A stretch of DNA of 64,000 nt from Tragulus kanchil (lineage: Eukaryota > Chordata > Mammalia > Artiodactyla > Tragulidae), in contig JAIOJX010000028.1 in the NCBI GenBank assembly GCA_022376925.1, positions 107,109,931-107,173,930 on the forward strand, read 5' to 3'. Under the pieces are notes generated by a model. That model was not told the origin of the DNA. It did no database searches and was given only the letters and a program-made list of their open reading frames with translations. A program made the position numbers and the translations under genes. This document shows, in pieces, positions 25,090-36,910 of this stretch; positions within the stretch are counted from its first letter, which is position 1; each line of letters opens with the position of its first letter.

Positions 25090-27305
25090 GTCAGGTGTTT
25101 AAATCTGAGAAAGGTAAGTGAACTCATATAGCTATTTTTTACAAATAATCAAGAAAATCAGTTTCTTGCAAACAGCAATACCAAGGAATCCTAACTTCGC
25201 CATGCTAGAAGTAGAATTCACTTTCTCTGTAGTCCGTTTGTTCTCAAAACATTGTATACGAACATGCATTTAGTATGTTTCTGTGTTTTTGAACATACTT
25301 TCATTTATCCATTCTTCAGTGATTAACTGAATGTCAGTATTCCAAGAACTGGCTGTGAAATGGACACAAGAACGTAAAATCTAAGAAGAGAATCTGTGCC
25401 TGGAGAGAAGAACCCCAGAGACAGTGTTATGTGGGAACTTACAGAGGTACACACCAAATCTCCCTGTGAGCTGTATTGTTTTTAAAGCATGTGTTTGTAT
25501 GACCCCAGAGATACATGTTTTTAGGTATTGGTTGGGGGCATTCAAAAATTGGCTTAACAGAAGATTCAAAGCTTGAGCTCAGCTGTTATAAAAACAATGC
25601 AGCTGCTGAGTGAAAACAGATGCCAGGAGGAACCATGCTGAGGATAAAGGAAGAACATTGTGGGAATCACAACTTTATAATAACTTGAGGCACCCCATCT
25701 AATGACATTATAATTTGGCTCTCACTTATCGGGTAATACAACAGACAGCTTCAACTATCATTTGTCTAGCCTCCATTAAGTATTGTCTTCTTTATAATAG
25801 TTAGCTTTGTGTGTTGGACAGTGAATGAGGTGGGGGAAACCATCTAAGGCATATGAGAAATAAACCTTAATGACAACAAACAATTTGTCAGACATCCTTT
25901 TTCTCAGCTTTAACATTTGGGTGCCATATACTGAATTAAATGATCTAACCCATCTCATTCATCATCCAAACCATAGAACAAACTGCTATAGTCAAGCTTC
26001 TCTAGGAGATTACCTGACAGGTGATATATGAATCCATGGAGGGATTGTATGATGAAGGCGCATTAAAGATGACAAGTGATGTGTCAGTCTTCTTGGCCAG
26101 TTACTTTTACTGAATAACAGGCACACACACATTTCTGGCTAAATAGTGGAGACTAACTTAACTAAGTGTGATTTCACATAGCCTGTGGGCTGAAGGGAAG
26201 CTATAGGGGACTGTAACATAAACACATGGAATCTGAGGACTGATGTCAATTTCTGTCACGTTTATTCACTCAATAAACATTGTATACAACATCTTAGTAT
26301 GTTTCTGTGTTTTTGAACATACTTTCATTTATCCATTCTTCAGTGATTAACTGAATGTCAGTATTCCAAGAACTGGCTGTGAAATGGACACAAGAACGTA
26401 AAATCTAAGAAGAGAATCTGTGCCTGGAGAGAAGAACCCCAGAGACAGTGTTATGTGGGAACTTACAGAGGTACACACCAAATCTCCCTGTGAGCTGTAT
26501 TGTTTTTAAAGCATGTGTTTGTATGACCCCAGAGATACATGTTTTTAGGTATTGGTTGGGGGCATTCAAAAATTGGCTTAACAGAAGATTCAAAGCTTGA
26601 GCTCAGCTGTTATAAAAACAATGCAGCTGCTGAGTGAAAACAGATGCCAGGAGGAACCATGCTGAGGATAAAGGAAGAACATTGTGGGAATCACAACTTT
26701 ATAATAACTTGAGGCACCCCATCTAATGACATTATAATTTGGCTCTCACTTATCGGGTAATACAACAGACAGCTTCAACTATCATTTGTCTAGCCTCCAT
26801 TAAGTATTGTCTTCTTTATAATAGTTAGCTTTGTGTGTTGGACAGTGAATGAGGTGGGGGAAACCATCTAAGGCATATGAGAAATAAACCTTAATGACAA
26901 CAAACAATTTGTCAGACATCCTTTTTCTCAGCTTTAACATTTGGGTGCCATATACTGAATTAAATGATCTAACCCATCTCATTCATCATCCAAACCATAG
27001 AACAAACTGCTATAGTCAAGCTTCTCTAGGAGATTACCTGACAGGTGATATATGAATCCATGGAGGGATTGTATGATGAAGGCGCATTAAAGATGACAAG
27101 TGATGTGTCAGTCTTCTTGGCCAGTTACTTTTACTGAATAACAGGCACACACACATTTCTGGCTAAATAGTGGAGACTAACTTAACTAAGTGTGATTTCA
27201 CATAGCCTGTGGGCTGAAGGGAAGCTATAGGGGACTGTAACATAAACACATGGAATCTGAGGACTGATGTCAATTTCTGTCACGTTTATTCACTCAATAA
27301 ACATT
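25090..27305. other. Single-copy DNA, no gene seen
   Basis: AT-rich, no transposon recognised except an L2-like tip near 27283-27330 (TTATTCACTCAATAAACATTTACTAAGC). Net unique length is about 1.2 kb after removing block 11. Confidence 0.5.
25247..27305. repeat. Tandem duplicate block 11 (junction about 26275)
   Basis: First copy is 25247-26281 and second 26275-27305, offset 1024-1028, with AAACATT shared. The first 20 bases of the second copy are frayed by small deletions. Confidence 0.92.
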
Positions 27306-27372
27306 TACTAAGCACTTACTTTGGATCAGCACTATGGAAGCATGATTTTTCTTTTGGGAGCTTATGTTTATT

Positions 27373-27919
27373 GTGCTTTATTCACTAAATCAAGTCTGAC
27401 TCTTTGTGACTCCACAGACTGTAGCCCGCCAGAGTTCTCTGTCCATGGATTCTCCAGGCAAGAATATTGGAGTGGGTTGCCATGCCCTCTTCCAGAGGAT
27501 CTTCCCAACCCAGGGATCAAAACCCATATCTCAGGCTTCCCCTGGTGGTCCAATGGGTAAGGACACCGCCTTGCAGTGCAAGGGGCGCTGATTCGATCCC
27601 TGGCTTGGGAAGAACCCATGTGCCGCGGAGCAGCTGGACTGAGGTGTCCAATTACCGAGCTGGAGCTCTGGCGCGCATGCTCCCAGAGCTGGCGCTCTGA
27701 GATGACAGAGGCCACCGTGATGGGAGGCCCACTGGAGCCGAAGAACAAAAGACAGATGAAAACAGAGAAATGAAAGACCAATAGAAGTGGCCCGCCCATC
27801 CCCCTCCCTCCCTACCCCACCCCCAAAAGATAATAAAATAATGTTTAAAAAACAAACAAACAAACCCACATCTCCTTCATGGCAGGCAGATTCTTTATGG
27901 CTGAGCCATCAGGGAAGCA
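27373..27919 (+). mobile_element. Bov-A2 SINE split by a younger SINE
   Basis: Left part 27373-27532 shows CAAGTCTGACTCTTTGTGAC, TGTAGCCCGCCAG and GGAGTGGGTTGCCATGCCC. Right part 27862-27919 shows CACATCTCCTTCATGGCAGG and CCATCAGGGAAGC. The gap is SINE copy D. The whole is bracketed by an imperfect direct repeat of about 53 bases (27310-27362 and 27915-27967). Duplicate at about 28485-29031. Confidence 0.88.
27533..27861 (+). mobile_element. tRNA-Glu-like SINE, copy D (nested in Bov-A2)
   Basis: Head AGGCTTCCCCTGGTGGTCCA, B-box-like GATTCGATCCC, body with an intact hairpin (27665-27689), tail CCCTCCCTCC then AAACAAACAAAC. Target duplication AAACCCATATCTC (27520-27532) versus AAACCCACATCTC (27862-27874), taken from Bov-A2 sequence. 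This proves insertion after Bov-A2. Duplicate 28645-28973 differs in the C-rich tail. Confidence 0.92.
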
Positions 27920-28125
27920 CTAACTTTGGATCAGCACTATCGAAGTACCATTTTTCTTTTGTGAACTCAGGTACTATTCAGGGGAAAAAAAACTGATAAG
28001 TATGAGACCAAGGGCTCAAGCAGAATACTTCTTTTTTTTTTTTTTCAGCAGAAAAAAGGAGATAATAATAACATTATTTCTTTAATTTCCAGATATGTTT
28101 GTTTCACATTTTAATATATACATAT

Positions 28126-28226
28126 TCAGTTCAGTTCAGTTTAGTTGCTCAGTCATGTCCGATTCTGTGAGACTCCATGGACTGTGGCATGCTAGTCTTC
28201 CCTGTCCTTCACCACCTCCTGGAGCT
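28126..28226 (-). mobile_element. BovB LINE 3' tip
   Basis: TTCAGTTCAGTTCAGTTTAG is the antisense of the BovB 3' end; it is followed by TTGCTCAGTCATGTCCGATTC and CTTCACCACCTCCTGGAGC. Only about 100 bases remain. Duplicate at 29236-29336. Confidence 0.75.
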
Positions 28227-29338
28227 TTAACTCATATAGTTTAAGTTTCACATTTTAATTATTTAAAAATTTTTTTGCATAGTGGAGACTAACTTAACTA
28301 AGTGTGATTTCACATAGCCTGTGGGCTGAAGGGAAGCTATAGGGGACTGTAACATAAACACATGGAATCTGAGGACTGATGTCAATTTCTGTCACGTTTA
28401 TTCACTCAATAAACATTTACTAAGCACTTACTTTGGATCAGCACTATGGAAGCATGATTTTTCTTTTGGGAGCTTATGTTTATTGTGCTTTATTCACTAA
28501 ATCAAGTCTGACTCTTTGTGACTCCACAGACTGTAGCCCGCCAGAGTTCTCTGTCCATGGATTCTCCAGGCAAGAATATTGGAGTGGGTTGCCATGCCCT
28601 CTTCCAGAGGATCTTCCCAACCCAGGGATCAAAACCCATATCTCAGGCTTCCCCTGGTGGTCCAATGGGTAAGGACACCGCCTTGCAGTGCAAGGGGCGC
28701 TGATTCGATCCCTGGCTTGGGAAGAACCCATGTGCCGCGGAGCAGCTGGACTGAGGTGTCCAATTACCGAGCTGGAGCTCTGGCGCGCATGCTCCCAGAG
28801 CTGGCGCTCTGAGATGACAGAGGCCACCGTGATGGGAGGCCCACTGGAGCCGAAGAACAAAAGACAGATGAAAACAGAGAAATGAAAGACCAATAGAAGT
28901 GGCCCGCCCATCCCCCTCCCTCCCCTCCCCCCCCCCAAAAGATAATAAAATAATGTTTAAAAAACAAACAAACAAACCCACATCTCCTTCATGGCAGGCA
29001 GATTCTTTATGGCTGAGCCATCAGGGAAGCACTAACTTTGGATCAGCACTATCGAAGTACCATTTTTCTTTTGTGAACTCAGGTACTATTCAGGGAAACA
29101 AAACTAATAAGTATGAGACCAAGGGCTCAAGCAGAATACTTCTTTTTTTTTTTTTCAGCAGAAAAAAGGAGATAATAATAACATTATTTCTTTAATTTCC
29201 AGATATGTTTGTTTCACATTTTAATATATACATATTCAGTTCAGTTCAGTTTAGTTGCTCAGTCATGTCCGATTCTGTGAGACTCCATGGACTGTGGCAT
29301 GCTAGTCTTCCCTGTCCTTCACCACCTCCTGGAGCTTT

Positions 29339-29881
29339 CGCAAACTCATATTAAGTTTAATATGCATATTAAACACATATATCTTATGCTATGTTACATT
29401 TCTCCTTCACCAAAATCTACTTATAAATTGGTGGTACTTTTTGCAATTTATGTGCCTTAGAACAGACTATTTGATGTTACTGAATCTGAATTATCCTCTA
29501 AATTAGAAGCTAGCAGTTCTATATAACTTCTTCTGAATTTATGATGGCTTTATTCTAGTATCTTTGACAAAAATTGCTAACTACTCACATCCAAGTGTTG
29601 CTGTTCTAAATCTATGATTACGCTTATAGATTTTAAGAGGTTAGTAAAATCACGGTACAGAACAATCTAAAGATTCTGAGAAGAAATATGTGCATAGCAT
29701 CAACTTTAAGGGACATTTGTAACATTGTGAAAAATTACTAGTTTCAAAGTAGATGAAATTACCAATAAGGGAAATGCCTACATTTCAGGCAGGCGATGGT
29801 AGAGAATCAAATGATACACAAATGATATCTATAAGGCTATAGACCTGAATATCTTTTTTTTTCTTTCATACTCATTGCATG
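29339..29881. other. Single-copy AT-rich DNA flanking the L1 3' end
   Basis: No recognisable element; it lies between the BovB tip and the L1 poly(A). I could not find a convincing L1 target duplication here. Confidence 0.5.
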
Positions 29882-30236
29882 TTTTTTTTTTTAAATTACT
29901 TTTTTTGATTAACTTATTTTTAATTATTATTTTACTTTTTACTTTTACAGGGTTTTGTTGTTTACATATATGTATGATCCCAGATTAGTCACATGTATAT
30001 ACCCTCCATCCCACCCTTCCAGACCATCGCACAGGGCCCCTGCAGGATCCCCTTTTCTCACAGCACAATGACAATAGCTATCTTTTTCACATATGATAGT
30101 ACAGGTTTTCATGCTACTTCCTTTACACCTCCCACTCTCTGTTCATTTCCCCCAATGTCCATATGTCTATTCTCCATGTCTGTTTTTCCATTGCTTCACT
30201 GCATGTGTTATTGTTACCATCCTACTAGATTCCATA

Positions 30237-32414
30237 TATATATGTTAGTATATTGTACTTGTTTTTCTCTTTTTGACAGACTTCACTTTTTATGATAGGT
30301 TCAAGATCCAGCCACCTCATTAGGGCTGATTCTTCTGCATTTCTTTTTATATCTGTGTAGTATTCCATTATATATATGTACCAGAGCTTTTGTATCCATT
30401 CATTTGTCGATGGACATCTAGGTTGCTTCCATGTTCTAGCTATTGTATAGAGAGCTGCAATGAACATTGGGGTACAGCTGCTTCTTTCAGATTTGATTTC
30501 ATCAGGGTATAAGCCTAAGAGCGGGATTGGTGGGTCATAGGGTGCTTCGATTTTTAGTTTAAGGAATCTCCACACTGTCCTCCAAAGCGGCTCTATCAAA
30601 TTACATTCCCACCAGCAATGCAAGAGGGTTTCCTTTTCTCCACACCCTCTCCAGCGTTTATTGTCTGTCGATTTGTGCATGATGGCCATTCTGACAGGTG
30701 TGAGGTGATATCTCATTTTAGTTTTGATTTGCATTTCTCTAATAATAAGTGAGGTTGAGCATCGTTTCATGTGTTTTTGGGCCATCTGTATGTCCTCTTT
30801 GGAGAGGTATCTGTTTAGGTCCTTTTCCCATTTTTTGATTGGGTTGCTCGTTTTTCCTGTGCTGAGTTGTCTGAGTTGCTTTTAGATTTTGGAGATGAAT
30901 TCTTTGTCTGTTGTTTCATTTGCTATGATTTTCTCCCATTCTGTGGGTTGTCTGTTCAGCCTTTTTGTAGTTTCTTTAGCTGTGCATAGGCTTTTAAGTT
31001 TCATTAGGTCCCACATGTTAATTTTTGTTTTTAGTTCCGCTCTTCTAGTAGGTAGGTCAGAAAAGGTCTTGCTTTGATTTATGTCCTTGAGTGTTTTAGG
31101 TATATTCTCCTCTAAGAGTTTGATGGTTTCTGGTCTTACATTTAGGTCTTTAATCCATTTTGAATTGATCTTTGTGTATGGTGGCAGGGAATGTTCCAAC
31201 TTCATTTGTTTGCATGTAGCTGTCCAATTTTCCTAGCAACATTTGTTGAAGAGGCTGTCTTTGTCCCATTTTAGATTTTCGCCTTCTTTATCAAAAACAA
31301 AGTATTCATAGGTGTTTGGGTTTATCTCTATATATGTTAGTATATTGTACGTTTCTTTTGACAGACTTCACTTTTTATGATAGGTTCAAGATCCAGCCAC
31401 CTCATTAGGGCTGATTCTTCTGCATTTCTTTTTATATCTGTGTAGTATTCCATTATATATATGTACCAGAGCTTTTGTATCCATTCATTTGTCGATGGAC
31501 ATCTAGGTTGCTTCCATGTTCTAGCTATTGTATAGAGAGCTGCAATGAACATTGGGGTACAGCTGCTTCTTTCAGATTTGATTTCATCAGGGTATAAGCC
31601 TAAGAGCGGGATTGGTGGGTCATAGGGTGCTTCGATTTTTAGTTTAAGGAATCTCCACACTGTCCTCCAAAGCGGCTCTATCAAATTACATTCCCACCAG
31701 CAATGCAAGAGGGTTTCCTTTTCTCCACACCCTCTCCAGCGTTTATTGTCTGTCGATTTGTGCATGATGGCCATTCTGACAGGTGTGAGGTGATATCTCA
31801 TTTTAGTTTTGATTTGCATTTCTCTAATAATAAGTGAGGTTGAGCATCGTTTCATGTGTTTTTGGGCCATCTGTATGTCCTCTTTGGAGAGGTATCTGTT
31901 TAGGTCCTTTTCCCATTTTTTGATTGGGTTGCTCGTTTTTCCTGTGCTGAGTTGTCTGAGTTGCTTTTAGATTTTGGAGATGAATTCTTTGTCTGTTGTT
32001 TCATTTGCTATGATTTTCTCCCATTCTGTGGGTTGTCTGTTCAGCCTTTTTGTAGTTTCTTTAGCTGTGCATAGGCTTTTAAGTTTCATTAGGTCCCACA
32101 TGTTAATTTTTGTTTTTAGTTCCGCTCTTCTAGTAGGTAGGTCAGAAAAGGTCTTGCTTTGATTTATGTCCTTGAGTGTTTTAGGTATATTCTCCTCTAA
32201 GAGTTTGATGGTTTCTGGTCTTACATTTAGGTCTTTAATCCATTTTGAATTGATCTTTGTGTATGGTGGCAGGGAATGTTCCAACTTCATTTGTTTGCAT
32301 GTAGCTGTCCAATTTTCCTAGCAACATTTGTTGAAGAGGCTGTCTTTGTCCCATTTTAGATTTTCGCCTTCTTTATCAAAAACAAAGTATTCATAGGTGT
32401 TTGGGTTTATCTCT
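30237..32414. repeat. Tandem duplicate block 13 (junction about 31329)
   Basis: First copy is about 30237-31329 and second about 31329-32414. The offset falls from 1092 to 1085 after a 7-base loss near 31350. All of it lies inside the minus-strand L1, where it duplicates the ORF2 C-terminal region. Confidence 0.92.
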
Positions 32415-34482
32415 GGGTTCTCTATCTTGTTCCATTGGTCTCTATTTCTGTTTTTGTGCCAGTACCATACTGTCTTGATGACTGTTGCTTTGTAGTAGAG
32501 TCTGAAGTTGGGGAGGCTGATCCCTCCAGCTCCATTCTTCTTCCTGAGGATTGCTTTGGCTATCCGAGGTCTTTTGTGTTTCCATATGAACTGTGTTACT
32601 TTTTGGTTTAGTTCTGTGAAGAATGTCATTGGTAGTTTAATAGGGATCGCATTGAATCTGTAGATAATATTTAGCAGTATGGTCATTTTCACAATATTGA
32701 TTCTTCCGACCTAGGAACATGGAATATCTCTCCATCTGTTAAAGTCTTCTTTAATTTCTCTCATGAGTGTCTGATGATTTTCTGTGTACAGTTCTTTTGT
32801 TTCTTTGGGTAGGTTTACTCCTAGATATTTGATTCTCGTGGTTGCAGTGGTGAAGGGGATTGCCTCTTTGATTTCATTTTCTGATTTTTCACTGTATATA
32901 GGAATGCCAGTGATTTCTATGTATTGATTTTGTATCCCGTGACTTTGCTGAATTCGCTGATTAACTCTAGTAGTTTTGTAATAGTGTCTTTGGGATTTTC
33001 TATGTATCATGTTGTCTGCAAATACAGAGACATTTACTTCTTCTTTTCCAATCTGGATTTCTTTGATTTCTTTTTCTTCTCTTATTGCTTTTGCTAGAAT
33101 TTCCAGGACTATGTTGAATAATAGTGGTGAAAGTGGACAACCCTGTCTTGTTCCTGATCTTAGAGGAAATGGTTTGAGTTTTTCACCATTGAGAATCATG
33201 TTCGCTGTGGGCTTCTCATATATGGCTTTCATTATGTTGAGGTAGGTTCCTTCTATGCCCACCTTTTGAAGAGCTTTTATCATAAATGGGTGTTGGATTT
33301 TGTCAAAGGCTTTTTCTGCATCTATAGAGATTATCATGTGATTTTTGGCTTTCAATCTGTTCATATAGTGTATGGTGGCAGGGAATGTTCCAACTTCATT
33401 TGTTTGCATGTAGCTGTCCAATTTTCCTAGCAACATTTGTTGAAGAGGCTGTCTTTGTCCCATTTTAGATTTTCGCCTTCTTTATCAAAAACAAAGTATT
33501 CATAGGTGTTTGGGTTTATCTCTGGGTTCTCTATCTTGTTCCATTGGTCTCTATTTCTGTTTTTGTGCCAGTACCATACTGTCTTGATGACTGTTGCTTT
33601 GTAGTAGAGTCTGAAGTTGGGGAGGCTGATCCCTCCAGCTCCATTCTTCTTCCTGAGGATTGCTTTGGCTATCCGAGGTCTTTTGTGTTTCCATATGAAC
33701 TGTGTTACTTTTTGGTTTAGTTCTGTGAAGAATGTCATTGGTAGTTTAATAGGGATCGCATTGAATCTGTAGATAATATTTAGCAGTATGGTCATTTTCA
33801 CAATATTGATTCTTCCGACCTAGGAACATGGAATATCTCTCCATCTGTTAAAGTCTTCTTTAATTTCTCTCATGAGTGTCTGATGATTTTCTGTGTACAG
33901 TTCTTTTGTTTCTTTGGGTAGGTTTACTCCTAGATATTTGATTCTCGTGGTTGCAGTGGTGAAGGGGATTGCCTCTTTGATTTCATTTTCTGATTTTTCA
34001 CTGTATATAGGAATGCCAGTGATTTCTATGTATTGATTTTGTATCCCGTGACTTTGCTGAATTCGCTGATTAACTCTAGTAGTTTTGTAATAGTGTCTTT
34101 GGGATTTTCTATGTATCATGTTGTCTGCAAATACAGAGACATTTACTTCTTCTTTTCCAATCTGGATTTCTTTGATTTCTTTTTCTTCTCTTATTGCTTT
34201 TGCTAGAATTTCCAGGACTATGTTGAATAATAGTGGTGAAAGTGGACAACCCTGTCTTGTTCCTGATCTTAGAGGAAATGGTTTGAGTTTTTCACCATTG
34301 AGAATCATGTTCGCTGTGGGCTTCTCATATATGGCTTTCATTATGTTGAGGTAGGTTCCTTCTATGCCCACCTTTTGAAGAGCTTTTATCATAAATGGGT
34401 GTTGGATTTTGTCAAAGGCTTTTTCTGCATCTATAGAGATTATCATGTGATTTTTGGCTTTCAATCTGTTCATATAGTGTAT
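32259..34482. repeat. Tandem duplicate block 14 (junction about 33368)
   Basis: First copy is 32259-33373 and second 33368-34482, offset 1109, with GTGTAT shared. It duplicates part of the L1 reverse transcriptase region. Confidence 0.93.
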
Positions 34483-34547
34483 CACATTGATTGATTGGCG
34501 GATATTGAAGAATCCTTGCATGCCTGGGATGAACCTGACTTGATCAT

Positions 34548-36681
34548 GATGTATGAGTTTTTTGATGTGTTGTTGAATTTCGTTTGCTAGGATTTTGTGG
34601 AGGATTTTGGCATCTAGATTCATCAATGAAATTGGCCTATAACTTTCTTTTTTTGTGTTGTCTTTGCCTGGCTTTTGCATCAGGGTGATGGTGGCCTCGT
34701 AGAATGTGGAAGTGTTCCTTCCTGTACAATTTTTTGAAGAGTTTTAGAAGGACAGGCATTAGCTCTTCCTTAAATGTTTGGTAGAATTCACATGTGAAGC
34801 CATCTGGCCTTGGGCATTTATTTTTGGATAGATTTTTTTTATCACAGATTCGATTTCTGTGCCTGTGATTGGGTTGTTCATAGTTTCTATTTCTTCCTGG
34901 TTGAGTCTTGGGAGATTAGTCTTCTCTAAGAAACTGTTCATTTCGTCCAGGTTATCCAGTTTGTTGCCACACAGTTGTTCATAATAGTCCCTTATGATCC
35001 TTTGGATTTCTGCATTCTCTGTTGTAATCTCTTTTTTTTCATTTTTGATTTTGTTTATCTGGTTCTTCTCTCTTTTTTCTTAATGAGTCTGGCCAGCAGT
35101 TTGTCAATTTGTTTACCTGCAGAATGCTCGATGAACACTTGAGAAGAAAATATATTCTTCTGCTTTTGGATGGAAGGTCCTAAAAATATCCATGAGGTCC
35201 ATCTCTTCTAGTGTGGCATTTAAGGCTTGTGTTTCTTTAGTAATTTTCTGTTTGGATGATCTGTCCATTGGTGTGAGAGGAGTGCGGAAGTCTCCTACTA
35301 TGATTGTGCTATTGTCAATTTCTTCTTTTATGTCTGAAAGTGTTTGTCTTATGCATTGGGGTGCTCCTGTGCTGGGTGCATATATATTTATAATTGTTAT
35401 ATCTTCCTCTTGGATCGATCCCTTGATCATGATCTAGTGTCCTGCCTTGTCTCTTCTAATCTTCTTTATTTGGAGGTCTATTTTGTCTGATATGAGGATT
35501 GCTACTCCAGCTTTCTTTGGATTTCCATTTGCATGGAATATCTTTTTCCAGCCTCTCACTTTCAGTCTATGAGTGTCTCTAGGTCTGAAGTGAGTTTCCT
35601 GGAGGCAGCATATGTATGAGCTTTTTGATGTGTTGTTGAATTTCGTTTGCTAGGATTTTGTGGAGGATTTTGGCATCTAGATTCATCAATGAAATTGGCC
35701 TATAACTTTCTTTTTTTGTGTTGTCTTTGCCTGGCTTTTGCATCAGGGTGATGGTGGCCTCGTAGAATGTGGAAGTGTTCCTTCCTGTACAATTTTTTGA
35801 AGAGTTTTAGAAGGACAGGCATTAGCTCTTCCTTAAATGTTTGGTAGAATTCACATGTGAAGCCATCTGGCCTTGGGCATTTATTTTTGGATAGATTTTT
35901 TTTATCACAGATTCGATTTCTGTGCCTGTGATTGGGTTGTTCATAGTTTCTATTTCTTCCTGGTTGAGTCTTGGGAGATTAGTCTTCTCTAAGAAACTGT
36001 TCATTTCGTCCAGGTTATCCAGTTTGTTGCCACACAGTTGTTCATAATAGTCCCTTATGATCCTTTGGATTTCTGCATTCTCTGTTGTAATCTCTTTTTT
36101 TTCATTTTTGATTTTGTTTATCTGGTTCTTCTCTCTTTTTTCTTAATGAGTCTGGCCAGCAGTTTGTCAATTTGTTTACCTGCAGAATGCTCGATGAACA
36201 CTTGAGAAGAAAATATATTCTTCTGCTTTTGGATGGAAGGTCCTAAAAATATCCATGAGGTCCATCTCTTCTAGTGTGGCATTTAAGGCTTGTGTTTCTT
36301 TAGTAATTTTCTGTTTGGATGATCTGTCCATTGGTGTGAGAGGAGTGCGGAAGTCTCCTACTATGATTGTGCTATTGTCAATTTCTTCTTTTATGTCTGA
36401 AAGTGTTTGTCTTATGCATTGGGGTGCTCCTGTGCTGGGTGCATATATATTTATAATTGTTATATCTTCCTCTTGGATCGATCCCTTGATCATGATCTAG
36501 TGTCCTGCCTTGTCTCTTCTAATCTTCTTTATTTGGAGGTCTATTTTGTCTGATATGAGGATTGCTACTCCAGCTTTCTTTGGATTTCCATTTGCATGGA
36601 ATATCTTTTTCCAGCCTCTCACTTTCAGTCTATGAGTGTCTCTAGGTCTGAAGTGAGTTTCCTGGAGGCAGCATATGTATG
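34548..36681. repeat. Tandem duplicate block 15 (junction about 35613)
   Basis: First copy is about 34548-35619 and second about 35613-36681, offset 1063, with ATGTATG shared. It duplicates the L1 endonuclease to reverse transcriptase linker region. Confidence 0.93.
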
Positions 36682-36910
36682 GGTCGTGTTTTTTAAATTA
36701 TTCAGCCAGTCTGTGTCTTTTGGTTGGGGCATTTAGTCCATTGACATTCAAAGCAATTATTGATACAAATGATCCTATTGTCATCTTCTTAGATGTTATG
36801 ATGGCTTTGTTTTGTGGATCTTCTCCTTCTCTTATACTTGTTGTCCATATAAGTCCATTTAATACTGATTGTAAGACTGGTTTGGTGTTACTAAATTCTT
36901 TTAATTTTTG

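Larger units (their letters stand above)
27167..29338. repeat. Tandem duplicate block 12 (filler 28229-28278)
   Basis: First copy is 27167-28228 and second 28279-29338, offset 1112. The 50-base filler resembles an error-rich version of what follows the second copy (29339-29375). The copies differ in a C-rich SINE tail (27815 versus 28920) and in AAAACTGATAAG versus AAAACTAATAAG. Confidence 0.92.
30225..36786 (-). pseudogene. L1 ORF2 relic (endonuclease, reverse transcriptase)
   Basis: The endonuclease begins at about 36786 with ALNVNGLNAPTKRHRLAE and then hits a stop (36698) where W is expected. Next comes INIYAPSTGAP and IIVGDFRTPL, where the family normally has N after GDF (35113-35430, repeated at 36176-36493). 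The RT (33820-34680) has [27 protein letters not shown] and FADNMI; the catalytic pair normally reads DD, but here the second D is N (codon 34120-34122). The frame then breaks after NMIHRK. C-terminal domain (30225-30785) retains HCWWEC and YPDEIKSE. Blocks 13, 14 and 15 repeat internal pieces. Confidence 0.9.
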
